Shown here piece after piece: positions 1-17,110 of a DNA stretch of 64,000 bases (within the stretch, counting starts at the first letter, position 1; each line of letters opens with the position of its first letter). The position numbers and the translations under genes were made by a program. The stretch covers positions 2,666,001 through 2,730,000 of the forward strand of contig NC_073642.1 in NCBI RefSeq assembly GCF_029407905.1, given 5' to 3'. The notes below the pieces were generated by a model that saw nothing but the letters and a program-made list of their open reading frames with translations, was not told where the DNA came from and did no database searches. This stretch comes from Bubalus kerabau. Lineage: Eukaryota; Chordata; Mammalia; Artiodactyla; Bovidae.

Positions 1-575
1 TTCAACATATTTATATTAAAGTTGTTTCTGCTTTATTATTTGTTACACTTTTGTTGTGCTTGCCAAATGTTCTGTGCTTTGAAGAGATGTAAATTTATGT
101 ATTCGTGTTTGCTCTGCATTCTTCAGAAATTTTTAGTTAGTGCATTTAAAATGTATACATTTTACTCTTAATTTAGGATATGAATGTGTTTATAGAAGGA
201 GCATTTCAATTAAAACTATATTAACATTTCTAAAGAGTCACAACTTAGCAGCTAAAACAATAACAATGACATGATACATACTAAATCTACATTGGGTCTT
301 GTGCATTTTGTTATTACCACAAATCTTGATAGTTATCAGTGGTAAAATTGTTTTTCTTTCCTAAAGCTGTTATTTTTCAAATTGTATTGCTGTTACTAAT
401 ACAGGAATATAATTTTCTCATAAAACATGTAATTTTGAGATACACAGTGAGTATCAAATATCACTAGTCCATTCCCCTCCCTGTCCATTCTCCCCAGAGA
501 TAAATCCTCAGGTAGTTTGATCTCTTATCATTTCAGACCTTTTAATATGCATTCATGTATACACATACGGAGTGC

Positions 576-595
576 GTGTGTGTGTGTGTGTGTGT
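576..595. repeat. (TG)n microsatellite
   Basis: Ten TG dinucleotides in a row after a CG interruption. It is a simple repeat and likely length-polymorphic. Confidence 0.9.
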
Positions 596-771
596 AGGCA
601 TGTTTGTTTATATACAGAAGATTTATTCTGTAACAATATGCCTTGGGAGTCTTTCCATGTCAGGTGTTCTATAATAACATTATCATTATCTTACTAATGG
701 ATATTTATGTTGTTTGCATTTCTTAGTTATTGCAGTGAATAAAGGAGCAGTCAATCTGAAAATTAATATTA

Positions 772-1135
772 CAGTTGTCTTTTGAATAATGAGGGAGTTG
801 GGTTGCAGTCCCCCCACATAGGCAAAAATCCCCATATATCTTTTGAGTCCCCCCAAATTGAACTCAAAATGGCCTCTTGTTGACTAGAAGCGTTACTGAT
901 AATATAGACAGTTGACTGAACAACATTTTTATGTTAAATGTATGTCTGCATACATTTTACATGTTCATGACATACCTTTCTTTTTTTGATGTTTCTAGGC
1001 TCTGGTTTGTCTGCAAGTTTTTCAGATTGTCAAAAATTTCCAAAAAAAAAAAAAATATCCCCAATATATTTATTGGGGGAAAAAGCACATATAAGTAGAC
1101 CCACACACTTCAAACTTTTGTTTAAGGGTCAACTG
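772..1135 (-). mobile_element. Tigger2-like DNA transposon remnant (Tc1/mariner-Tigger)
   Basis: The left end reads CAGTTGTCTTTTGAATAAT and the right end reads TTTAAGGGTCAACTG, diverged terminal inverted repeats of the type CAGTTGACCCTTGAACAAC. Just inside the left end is the block ending TTTTGAGTCCCCCCAAA. Inside the right end is ATATAAGTAGACCCACACACTTCAAAC. Both are characteristic of the Tigger2 family as I recall it. The order implies minus orientation. It is a non-autonomous internal-deletion form of about 364 bp with no transposase frame. The left flank ends in TA, the expected target; the right copy has decayed. Confidence 0.75.
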
Positions 1136-2063
1136 TTATTAATATTTATTTGTATTTTATTTCACTTCTTCAAATATGAAGTTTTTTACAGAAATTATTA
1201 TACAGCTTGGGTAGCATTTTGTATCTTATTTTTGTTATTTGCTCGTTTAATATGTGGGAAAATTTCAGTATTTTGCATATTTAAAATTATTGGCAAGGCA
1301 AAAAGATTTCTCCATTTTCCCATGTCTGTTTTATTTTACTTATTCTTCAGACTTCGTTATTCTTTCCTTTATTAAACTTTGAAAAGGAATACTTTGAGTG
1401 ACTAGTTTATATAATTTATGATAGGTATTTGCCTGTTTTCTTTTACATGGTAATGCCATTTTTTTCCTCTCCAGAATCCCTAGAAATAACTTGAGGTAAA
1501 TTAGAGATTGCGCCAGAGGTATGGGTGGAGATTTCTTGGGAGAGGATCTTTGTTAGTGAGTGAAGGTTCTGTTAACATTTGTTATATTTTATTAGAGCCT
1601 TTATCCAGTGTAACATTAGTGTGAATCATCAGTATAATAGGTGGTCATATGGTAATCTTCTAAAAGCCTGCTTTAGGTTTCACTCATTTGTCCATATCTA
1701 TGGAAATATTTCATTGCTTTTGAAGAAGAGACAACTTCATTTTCCTGATGTCTGTTGTATATGTTACGTATAAGTACTAGGAGGTGCTGAACTAGAATCT
1801 GAGGGTAATTTTGCCTTGGAAAAATAATATAATTTCCCCAACCACCTTTGTCCACTTTGATAATAAGTGGATTATAGAAACAGATAAGCAGTATAAATAT
1901 TCTGTTCTCTAAGCCCAGCTTTTAACCTGAGCCATCTAGTTAGCTTTAACTCTGGTGTGATCCCTGAGGCCCACCATGAATAACAAAGACACTCCTATCA
2001 CTTGTTAAAGGATTAGAGATTACCTTTTAGGAACCATGGACAAAGTCCAGGCTAATTCTTTAT

Positions 2064-2118
2064 GTTGTTGTTCAGTTGCTTAGTCATGTCCCACTCTTTG
2101 CGACCCCATGAATTGCAG
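2064..2118 (-). mobile_element. Bov-tA SINE fragment
   Basis: A 55-bp antisense piece of the Bov-tA SINE, with the block GTCATGTCCCACTCTTTGCGACCCCATG. It is separated by about 100 bp of unrelated sequence from a sense-oriented Bov-tA piece, so the two are separate insertions or a rearranged pair. Confidence 0.8.
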
Positions 2119-2218
2119 TTAAAAATCTTAAAGTATAGAAATAGTGGAAAACCATTTATCACAGTCCCATTTTCAATTCTAGCTGTTCCTGAATATTTTT
2201 ATACATATGTACTTATCA

Positions 2219-2398
2219 ACTGCCTGCTAGTGCAGGAAGTAAGAGAAATGGGTTCCATCCGTGTGAAGATCCCTTGGAGGAGGACGCGGCAACCCTCGCC
2301 AGTTTTCTTGCCTGGAGAATCCCATGAACAGAGGAGCCTGGCGGGCTAAGGTCCACAGGGTCACAAAAAGTTGGACACGACTAAAGTGACTTAGTATG
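2219..2398 (+). mobile_element. Bov-tA SINE, 5'-truncated
   Basis: Sense-oriented Bov-tA body: the GGAGGAGGACGCGGCAACCC block, then CTTGCCTGGAGAATCCCATG, then GTTGGACACGACTAAAGTGAC. The tRNA-derived head is degraded. Divergence is moderate. Confidence 0.85.
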
Positions 2399-3027
2399 CA
2401 AGCACATATTTACAATGAGGGCAGTTTGTTGGCTGGTGATTTATTTATGCTTGTCTTGTTAGCCAGCAACCTGTGTAATTTCCTGTATCTCTTATCCTCA
2501 GGATCAGATTCACAGCCAGATAGAGTCCTACTCATAGGTAGGAATATGTTGAGTATTTTTCCAGAATTCCCTGATAACTAAAGGATGGTAGATTTACATG
2601 GTCTGAGAGCCTAAGTAGCTTGGAAGTTCTTTGTTTCAGTTAGTAATTTCTTGTCAGCATAAATAACTATCTTAAAATGTCTCGTTGGAAATACCTTAAC
2701 CAATACCCTACCTCCCTAGGGGTTAAAAGAGTTGTTTCCAGATTAGAAATGGTTATTATACTCTTGGTTCTTTTATAGGGCATTTTAAACCAAAAGAGCC
2801 CTTTTTTTCCTTTTTTTAAGTTCCTTGGTAATACCACCAAAGAGGGTAAGTATCCATCAGTTCTTGTACATTCCTATGTGCAGAGAGTCTCTTCTTCTAT
2901 AATTTGTTCATAATGTAATGGTATGCTCTGAACCTTGAGGATTAAATGTAAGGGTCTTTTCATGTTTGCATTGTTAACTATATAGGCAAATGTCTTTTCA
3001 CTTATTTGTTTTGTGCTCTTGTTTTAG

Positions 3028-3153
3028 GTGTCACGTGTACCTGAGGCGATCTCAGCAGCAGCAAGTACCTGTGGTGGATTTCCAGGCAGAACTGAGACAG
3101 GCATTCTTAGCTGAGACACCAAGAGGTGGTTAAAGCAGTATTGGAACACCAAG
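3028..3153 (+). CDS. SNURF: SNURF terminal coding exon (SNURF-SNRPN exon 3)
   Basis: The exon follows the acceptor TTGTTTTAG and ends at AAG before GTAGATG. After one base completing a split codon it encodes CHVYLRRSQQQQ, continues through VPVVDFQAELRQAFLAETP and ends RGG with stop TAA at 3131-3133. This is the C-terminal 34 residues (38-71) of the 71-residue SNURF protein, the small basic polypeptide from the upstream cistron of the bicistronic SNURF-SNRPN mRNA, reported as nuclear. The last 20 bp are untranslated leader between the cistrons. From memory, human SNURF reads CQLYPRR where this reads CHVYLRR; the remainder is identical, so the frame is under constraint. The N-terminal coding exons are outside the window, so the CDS is partial. 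Confidence 0.96.
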
Positions 3154-5420
3154 GTAGATGATTTCAAGAGAAAAATAAAAACAGGTTATAGCTAATGAAA
3201 TCATGATCAGGATTAAACAACTCATTAAAGGGTAGGATGTTTGGAGGTCATTTAATTATTTGAGATATATTCAATGTCTTTTCTTTAAAGGCTTCATACA
3301 AATATAAACACATAGCAGAAAGTTTTAAATAGTAAAAGCAGTACCTTAATGCTCTCACCCTGAAAGACTTTTGTCATGAGTTACTTTCTAGACAATGTAG
3401 TCTTTTCTTTTTAGGTAGTTTTATTCATATTTAGCTTGTACTGCTTTTCACCTTAATGTAAGAAAAGTATTTCATTATAAATAGTTGGTGAATACCCTGC
3501 TAATATGTTTTATAATTCCTTTCTGTGAATTTTATTTTTTCTGCTGATAGTTTGAAATGAAGCTTCAGTGATTTGCTTTTTGTAAAACATTAGATAGGAT
3601 CATTTCCTTGGATATGCAGATGTAAAACTAAATCAAGGAATTTGAAATTAAGGTTCATGTTCTAAATTATATTATCAATTATTAGTCTTTATTGCCATGA
3701 GAAAGTATAGTGCCAGGTACACTTTCATCTGCATTAATTATGTCAATTACATATAATTTATTTCTATTAAATTAGAAATACACATCACATCCATTAGCAG
3801 ATGAGAAGCTAAATATTTTCCCAGGCTTATTTACTAGTTTTTTTTGTTTTCTTTTCTCATATTTTGTTACCCATTTTTTTTAATCATCTGACATGTAACA
3901 AAACTATTAACCCATGATTTGTCAGTGTTACGTAGATTTATTTACAGTGTCTTTTTGTGTTAGTTGCTTAGATTTTTAGAAAATTGCAATTAATTTTGAT
4001 TAAATACTTTATTTTTCCTTTCTTTTTTTAAGTTTAAGATTTGAATGACCTAAATTCAAAGGGTTTAATATGTGCTTTTCAGAAACTAAGAGAGGAAAGA
4101 AGTTTATAGATGAGTTTTCTTCTAGATTTTCTTTATTTCTATTTCAGAGTATAACCCCACAACTCAAATTAATTAGGCTTGTTTATGGCCATCATTTCAA
4201 AAGAAAAAATCCTCCCCTACTAAATTCTTTACCCAGCATTCTCCAGTAATTGCCTGGACTTGATTGCAAGACAGTAGCATTGATTTCAGACAGTGGAATC
4301 TGGTAATTGTCCTCAGCTGTCCCCCAGAGTAAGAACATTTTTACATGAATAAGTGTGCATAATTGATTTTTTAACCAAGAATTCTTTGGCCCTTTAGTAT
4401 AGTTTAGATACTGTTGCAAGTTCCTGTATAGTATTATTTAAATCATAATTATGATCTGCAAGTAGAGTAATTTTCCAAGTTTTAAGTGCTAGTTTCATCT
4501 AAATAGTACTAGTTACTAGAATTATTTTACAGCAACAGTTGGTAAAGTGTCTGACTCATTTATTGCCTGTTTTTATAAATTTTGTTATCACAGAGCCATA
4601 TCCATTTATTTACATACAGCCTGTCAATATTATTGACAGTACAGTGGCAGATGGGAGTATTCATTACAGATTGAATGGCAGGCAAGGCCTACAATATTTA
4701 TTATCTTTCCCTTTAAAAGAAAAAGTCTGCTAGTCTCTTAGAGAACCACTTTCAGAGATGAAAACATAAGGTGGAGCCAGTAGGGGAGTGTTGGTACTAT
4801 AGAATGTGGTAAAGGGAAATGTATTGTAAGGAAAGTAGATGAAGTAAACATTACAGAGTAGAGAATCAGATGAATTTGGCGATAAGGGTCTTCTTAAAGT
4901 CTGCTATACATGTAAATGGGTAAAGACATTTAAACAATTGATATGTTTACTTTTTCATTATAAAAATGTAAAACATGAGTGATAGCCAAGAAAAATGGGA
5001 AAGTAAACCACAGATTTTAAATAGCCATGTTTCAACCATAGTGGGATTTTTTTTTCTTTCATTTTACCCATTTGCTTTTCTTTTGAAAACATAGTTGTAA
5101 TCATGCTTTTAAACTATTCTACTTATGTATATCATTAATGTTCCTTCATTTTATTACATAATCCTCAGTATCATTTGTAATGAATAAATGATGGTCCCTT
5201 CATGATTTACTTTTCCTTTGTACTTGTGTTTTTTTTTCCCCTAGTTTGCTATGCTATTATGAATATTCTGCATTTTAAAAATATTGTATATTAGGTATTT
5301 TAAATTTATTAGGATGAGGATTCAGTTTGGGTATGCAGGGTATAAAAATTAGTAAGTTCTTAAATGTTTTGTTATGTTGCTTTTTAATAACATAAGCATT
5401 ATTTACCATCAAGAATAATT

Positions 5421-5789
5421 CAGTTCAGTTCAGTCACTTAGTCATGTCTTGACTCTTTGCGACTCCGTGGATTGCAGCACACCAGGCTTACCTGTCCATC
5501 ACCAACTCCTGGAGTCCACTCAAACTCATGACTATTGAGTCAGTAATGCCATCCAACCATCTCATCCTCTGTTTTCCCCTTCTCCTTCTGCCTTCAGTCT
5601 TTCCCAGTATCAGGGTCTTTTCTAATCAGTCAGTCCTTCGCATCAGGTGGCCCAAGTATTGGAGTTTCAGCTTCAGTATCAGTCCTTCCAGTGAATATTC
5701 AGGACTGATTTCCTTTAGGATTGACTGGTGGATCTCCTTGCAGTCCAGGGAACTCTCAAGAGTCTTCTCCGACACCACAGTTCAAAAGT
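5421..5789 (-). mobile_element. BovB LINE 3' end (Art2A-like)
   Basis: Antisense 3' end of a BovB (RTE-clade) LINE, from the sequence around CACTTAGTCATGTCTTGAC to the block CTCTCAAGAGTCTTCTCCGA. It is 5'-truncated at 369 bp. It is bounded by a 12-bp direct repeat TCAAGAATAATT at 5409-5420 and 5790-5801, a target-site duplication that fixes both ends of the insertion. Confidence 0.95.
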
Positions 5790-6977
5790 TCAAGAATAAT
5801 TACTACAGTGATAATTTCTTAGTACCATCTTGGATGTCTCTTTTTTCCCCTTTGACAAACACTTTCCAAAATGGAAAGATTGTTTTCCTCTGGTTTAACT
5901 GGCATTGCTTTGTGGATTAATAGTTTGCACTTAGCTGTGTTTCTCACGTTAGACTTTTGTGCATTTTTTTTTTTCTGTGAAGGGTCTATTTTATCAGGTG
6001 AATGGGAACTAAAACTATACCATTGTTCTGTGACTTCTCATTTTTTGTATGTTATTTGGCCAAGTCTGACCATCAGATCTTTTGATTTAAGGAAGCTTTA
6101 CATATTTACATAGTTTAATCATTTCAAAGTCCACCCTTTTCAAAAGTTTGAGAACTCTTCTTTCTGAGGAGTCTCAGGATGTAGTCAGGCCACCTGGACC
6201 ATTTAGTTGTTTATGTCCACTTTCATCAGGAAATTTATTATAACTGCTAATTCCTTAGTGCAGTGTAATAATTGCTGCTCTTGTTTTGTTTTTTGTTTTT
6301 TTTTTCTCTTAAAGCATTTTGTTGTTTGCTGTGGAGATAACGTTTGATCACTCTACAAAGTAATATATCTCCTTTCTCTCACAAGGATTCGTGGTTAGAG
6401 TATGCTGAATTTAGGAATGAGATATAGCTTTCTAAATTTCAAGTCCATCTCTTTAAGAGAAGCCCATTCTTAACCTCTCCAATTACTCAAACCCTATTCT
6501 GAGTGAAATGTTATCTCCTATTTATATGGATTATTTTATACATAATACATATTTATGTCCCCAATTCTGTAGGTCTCCAGTGCTTTAGTCCATGACTCAA
6601 ATCCCCAGATGCATTTTTATACATGGTAATAACATAGTGGTTGTGGGAGGAGTTTGGAACCTCAAACAGGTTAGATGGATAGATAGAGGCCTGACTGGCT
6701 TCCTTTTGTCTTATGATCTACTATACCAGGAAATCTTTGTTTGCATTTGTTGATCTCTTAATAGCTAAGCTGTATGAACCTGGTTTGGTCTGTGTTCACT
6801 GAAATGCCAAGCAGGATAAAACATTTGAAATGGGTCTAATTGGGAAATCTGGACTCTGAAAACTTTTGGCACTTGAAGGTAAAATCCCTGACTCTGAATT
6901 ATAAAATTTCATTGGAGAGGTGACTGACTACAAATTTCCACCTTAAATGCTCATTTGATACTGGTTCCCACTGAAAA

Positions 6978-7185
6978 GTGAAAGTGTTAGTCGCTCAGTC
7001 ATGTCTGACTCTGCGACCTCATGGACTATTGCCCACTGGGCTGCTATATCCATGGAATTCTTCAGGCAAGAATACTGGAATGGGTAGCGATTCCCTTCTT
7101 AGGGGATCTTCCTGATGCCGGGATCGAACTCAGGCCTCCTGCATTGCAGGCAGATTCTTTACTGTCTGATCCACCAGGGAAGCCT
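6978..7185 (-). mobile_element. Bov-tA SINE, near full length
   Basis: Antisense copy ending in the tRNA-derived head. The complement of TCTGATCCACCAGGGAAGCC at the right edge is the usual Bov-tA start. About 208 bp and moderately diverged. Confidence 0.92.
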
Positions 7186-7439
7186 ATTATGTTAATCTTT
7201 ATTTCAGAAGCCTTTCTGTGATTACATTTCTTTCCTTTAAGTGAAATTTTGAAAATCCATATCCAGCCCTCTTTTTTTTCCCCTGGTAATCACTGTCTGT
7301 GGCTCATTGTCTAGTAGCATGTCTCCATTTGGGAATAAGGGCCAGGAATACTGTCTTATTGAACATTCAGCTGCTTTTGTTCTTTGGAGGCACTAGTGGC
7401 AATATTAAATGTAATCTTAGCAACTTTGAAGATTATTTG

Positions 7440-7735
7440 ATGGTTCAGACAATTTACTGTATAAGAACAGCTTTATTGGTGTATGTTTTATATACCATAA
7501 AATTTGCCCAGTTATAAGCAGATTGCCATTACAGCCATTGCCACATGTCCTTTTAGGGTTTTCTGTTGCCTGAGTAAGATCCCTTTGTGCCATTTAATTC
7601 ATTCCCCAACTCCACCCTCTATTTCAGATAACCACTTAACTTACTTTATGTCTCCATGGATTGCTGAATATCTTACATCTTAGATATACTATCATAAAAG
7701 TGGAAATTGCTAGTGGTTCAAACATATACCAAGGT
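7440..7735 (-). mobile_element. Old L1 (L1M-type) fragment
   Basis: Antisense old L1 3'-region signature: ATACCATAAAATTTGCCCAG, then a C-rich stretch CATTCCCCAACTCCACC, then ATAACCACTTAACTTACTTTATGTCTC. It is heavily diverged with no open frame. The exact subfamily cannot be named by eye. Confidence 0.65.
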
Positions 7736-7739
7736 TTCC

Positions 7740-8905
7740 TGAGTTTACAGACTACTCTTTTATAGAGAATCTTGTCAGAATTCAGAACATTTAAATTATA
7801 GGCCTGAAACTTTTCTTGGGGATTTGGATTAAAATTATATTTATTTGGGGAGTTTTTCTTCCTCTGCAATTTTCTGGAAGAGTTTGAGCAGAATAGGTGT
7901 TCTCTAAACTTTGATAGAATTTGCCTGTGAAGCCATCTGGACTTCGGCTTTTGTTTGTTGGAAGATTTTTTATTAGTTTCAATTTGCATGCTTGTGATTG
8001 GTCTGTTCATATTTTCTGTTTCTTCTTGGTTCGGGTTTGGAAGATTATACTTTTCCAAGAATTGGTTCCATTTCTTCCAACTTGTCCATATTATTGGCAT
8101 GTAATTGCTCATACTAGTCTCTTATGACCCTTTGTATTTCTGTGTTGTCTGTTGTAACTTCTCTTTTTTCATTTTTCATTTTATTGACTTGAGTCTTCTC
8201 CCTTTTGTTCTTGATGGGATCATCAGTTTTATCTTCTCACAGAACCAGCTTTGCAATGAATTTTGCTGTAGTCTCCATTTCTTTTTCATTTGTTTCTTCT
8301 CTGGTCTTTGTGATTTCTTTCCTTCTACTAGCTTTGAGTTTTTTTTGTTGTTGTTATTCTTTTTCTAGTTGACTTTAGGTGTAACATTAGGTTGTTTATT
8401 TGATGTCTCTTTTTTCTTGAAGTAGGCTTGTATATCTATAAATTTCCCTCTTAGCACTGCTTTTATTGCGTCCAGTAGATTTTGAGTTGTGCTTTCATTG
8501 TCATTTGTTAGACGTTTTTTGATTTCCTTTTTGATTTCTTTAGTGATCTGTTGGTTAATCAGAAGCCTGTTGTTAAACCTCCATGTGTTTGTGTTTTTTT
8601 ATAGTACTTTTCATGTAGTTGGTACCTAGTCTTACAGCCTTATCAGAAAAGATGCTTGAAATGATTTCAACTTTTAAAAATTTACCAAGGGTTTGATTTC
8701 TGACCCAGGATGTGATCTATCCTGGAGAATGTTCCATGTGCACTTGAGAAAAAAGTGAAGTCTATTTTTTTGGATGAAATACCCTGTAGATATCAACTAG
8801 GTCTAACTGATCCATCAGTTAAAACTTGTGTTTCCTTATTGATTTTCTGTCTGGATCATCTGTCCATTGGTGTGAGTGGGATATTTTAAGTCCCTTACCA
8901 TGTCA
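7740..8905 (-). mobile_element. L1 ORF2 fragment, inverted half of a twin-primed L1
   Basis: Read on the minus strand, 7791-7982 encodes SPDGFTGKFYQS, the L1 ORF2 reverse-transcriptase motif usually read PGPDGFTGEFYQ. The upstream part continues through ORF2-like sequence broken by stops. It adjoins an L1 ORF2 segment in the opposite orientation near 8906. The pair fits one insertion with a 5' inversion (twin priming), not two insertions. Confidence 0.85.
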
Positions 8906-9425
8906 CCCTGTTACCAAAATCAGACAAAGATGCCACAAAAAAGGAAATTACAGGCCAATTAATGATGAACACGGATGAAAAAATCCTCAACTAAATGCTA
9001 GCAAACTGAATCCAACAGTGGGCTTTATCCAGGGATGCAAGGATTCTTCAGTATACACAAATCAGTCAATATGATTCACCATATTAACAAATTGAAAGAT
9101 AAAAATCACATGATCATCTCAGGACATGCAGAGAAAGCCTTTTACGAAATTTAACACCCATTTATGATTAAAACTCACCAGAGAGTAGGCATAGAAGGAA
9201 CATACCTCAACATAATAAAGGCCATATATGACCAACTCAGAGCAACCGTTATCCTCAGTGGTGAAAAACTGAAAGCATTTCCTTTAAAGTCGGGAATAAG
9301 ATGAGTCCACTCTTACCACTCTTATCACTATCATTCAACATAGTTTTGAAAGTCCTAGCCTTAGCAGTCTGAGAAGAAAAAGAAAAGAAATCCAGACTGG
9401 AAAAGAAAAAACTACATTTATTGAC
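8906..9425 (+). mobile_element. L1 ORF2 fragment, forward half of a twin-primed L1
   Basis: Sense L1 ORF2 sequence: AAAGGAAATTACAGGCCAAT encodes the RT-region KENYRPI motif, and GGGATGCAAGGATTCTTCAG encodes the GFQGCKD-like segment. It follows on in ORF2 from the part seen inverted just upstream. It contains frameshifts and stops and is dead. Confidence 0.85.
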
Positions 9426-9927
9426 GGTAGGATTGACTTACAGAAAAAGCTGCACAAAGGATGCATGGTAGTTTGCATGTGGAGAACAAAGCTTGGGAGA
9501 GAGATTCTGAATAATGGTCATTTTATTTATTTATTTTTTTTTTAGAAAACCTAATACCCTCCAAGTTCTCTTTAAAATGTAATGAACTGACATGAAATTT
9601 TGTTAATTGTAGGGAAATACTGCCTCTACATTTTACCATCCTTATTGAACTATTTGTATAACTTCATTAAACTCTCTTCTAATCTATTATAGTTTTACAC
9701 ACCATTCTTTTTTTGATTATGTCATAGATCTTAACCACTATTTAAATGATTTTATTTTCACATAAGAAAATAGATGATTGTAAATTACTTAACCAGGTTA
9801 CTGTTTGTAAATCTTCTCTATTGAAAACAATGGAGACAACAATCTTACTTGAAATGTTTGCATTGTTGAAAGTACAATTATACTAGATTTTGTTTATGAT
9901 AATGAGTTACTTTTATGTAAAACCAAA

Positions 9928-10135
9928 GTGAAAGTGAAGTCGCTCAGTCGTGTCCGACTCTTTGCGACCCCATGGACTGTAGCCTATCAGGCTCCTCCGT
10001 CATGGGATTTTCCAGGCAAGAGTGCTGGAGTGGATTGCCATTTCCTTCTCCAGGGGATCTTCCCGACCCAGGAATCGAACCCTGGTCTCCCACATTGCAG
10101 ACAGACACTTTACCGTCTGAGCCACCAGGAAGATC
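9928..10135 (-). mobile_element. Bov-tA SINE with perfect 14-bp TSD
   Basis: Full-length antisense Bov-tA, from GTGAAAGTGAAGTCGCTCAG to the head complement GTCTGAGCCACCAGG. It is flanked by identical 14-bp copies of TATGTAAAACCAAA at 9914-9927 and 10136-10149. An intact TSD and few changes from the consensus mark a relatively young insertion in intron 3. Confidence 0.97.
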
Positions 10136-10921
10136 TATGTAAAACCAAATTCCCATTCATAAAGAACATAATGTGTATGTTTGCTTTTTAAATATAATTA
10201 GCAGTTTGAGAGCACTTACTAGTTTTGGCTAGGTTTGGTTCATACATACTAGAAGCATTTTCTTAAGTTTATTGGGGGGAAATGTTTGTATTCTAATGCT
10301 TGTTTCTTTGATTACTAAGAAAGTTGATTGTACATACATGTAAGCATTCAGTAGTTGTATGTCGCCTTTTGACAAAGGACATCTTAAGCAGGTACGTGAC
10401 AATATATTACATTCATAGTGAAGAGATATTTCCTAGCATTATTCTGAAGGGACTTTGGCTGGGTGGGGGGAGGTAACATTGTGGTTTAAAGCATTTAGGT
10501 GGTTTAGCCAAGGAGCAAAATCTGGGCTAACTCAGGAGGAATTCAAATGGAGAAACTTAGGAATACCAAAATGTTGAAGTTGAGATTACTTGGTATTAAT
10601 TTGTGACCAGAGAATCAAACACCTTAGAATAAGGATGGAAAAAGAATACTATGTTTTGGGAATATTAATAGAAAATTAAGCTTATTTTTGAAACTTTTAA
10701 GAATTTCTGTGTAAAATTACATTCAACAAACTGGTAACTTACAGGTGTGCAAAAAATGGGAGATAAGGTCATCAAATAGTGAAATTTGGTGTTTAATTGG
10801 TGGATATAAGAATGAAATGGAGTGATTTTGAGTATCTCAAATAGTACTTTTCATGCAAGATTTTCTGCCTGTTTTAAACCATGGTAGATGTGGTGCAGCT
10901 TGATCATGCTTTCCTCTGCAG

Positions 10922-11064
10922 GCTCCATCTACTATTTGAAGCTTCTGCCTCAGCTTGCATTGTTTGTAAGAGAACCTGCGTCATACCTTTATCTGTAGCC
11001 TTCCCTTAGGTCTTAAGGATCCTGAAACTTTCCTGTGGACATTGAATTTGGTGGAACAGCAATC

Positions 11065-11067
<3 letters not shown>
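10922..11067 (+). other. SNRPN: SNRPN exon 4: 5' leader and SmN start codon
   Basis: Acceptor TTTCCTCTGCAG, exon starting GCTCCATCTACTATTTGAAG, donor GTAAGATG. The exon ends AATCATG, so the SmN initiator ATG is 11065-11067, the last three bases, and translation continues in the next exon with ACT GTG GGA. The other 143 bp are the region between the two cistrons of the bicistronic mRNA. This arrangement, with the start codon at an exon edge, matches mammalian SNRPN exon 4 as I know it. The two following in-frame exons confirm this start. Confidence 0.93.
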
Positions 11068-16980
<5,913 letters not shown>

Positions 16981-17084
16981 GATACTGTTGATCCTTCTTA
17001 GTCACTTTTTGTCCTGCAATGCAGCTTGTGAAATGTGTGAAATGTTTGTGAGCTTTTGTCCCCTCTGCTCCATTAATATTAGCT

Positions 17085-17090
17085 AATAAA
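17085..17090 (+). terminator. SNRPN polyadenylation signal AATAAA
   Basis: Canonical AATAAA in AGCTAATAAATGCATAGAGC. Cleavage is expected 15-25 bp later, with a T/G-rich stretch (TGTACATTTTTTGCC) just beyond. In this locus some transcripts read through to make the snoRNA host RNA. Confidence 0.9.
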
Positions 17091-17110
17091 TGCATAGAGC
17101 AATTAAACTG

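Larger units (their letters stand above)
1..3027 (+). other. SNURF intron with LINE debris
   Basis: No coding exon was found before the acceptor at 3026-3027. The earlier SNURF exons, which encode about the first 37 residues, are not in this stretch and presumably lie upstream. The interval is AT-rich, with LINE-like antisense debris (about 420-760), a short TG microsatellite (576-595), a Tigger2-like element and Bov-tA pieces. The rest looks like ordinary single-copy intron. Confidence 0.7.
3154..10921 (+). other. SNURF-SNRPN intron 3 (7.8 kb)
   Basis: Intron between the SNURF stop exon and the SmN start-codon exon, with donor GTAGATG and acceptor TTTCCTCTGCAG. It contains no coding exon I can recognise. 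It carries a BovB 3' end, two Bov-tA copies, an antisense L1M fragment and a twin-primed L1, each listed separately. The stretches 3154-5408, 5802-6977 and 10150-10921 look like AT-rich single-copy DNA with only faint old LINE similarity. Confidence 0.9.

Noticed and set aside
986..1375. 129-codon plus-strand frame
   Set aside because: Begins inside the Tigger2-like element and continues into AT-rich DNA; low-complexity Phe/Leu composition typical of chance frames.
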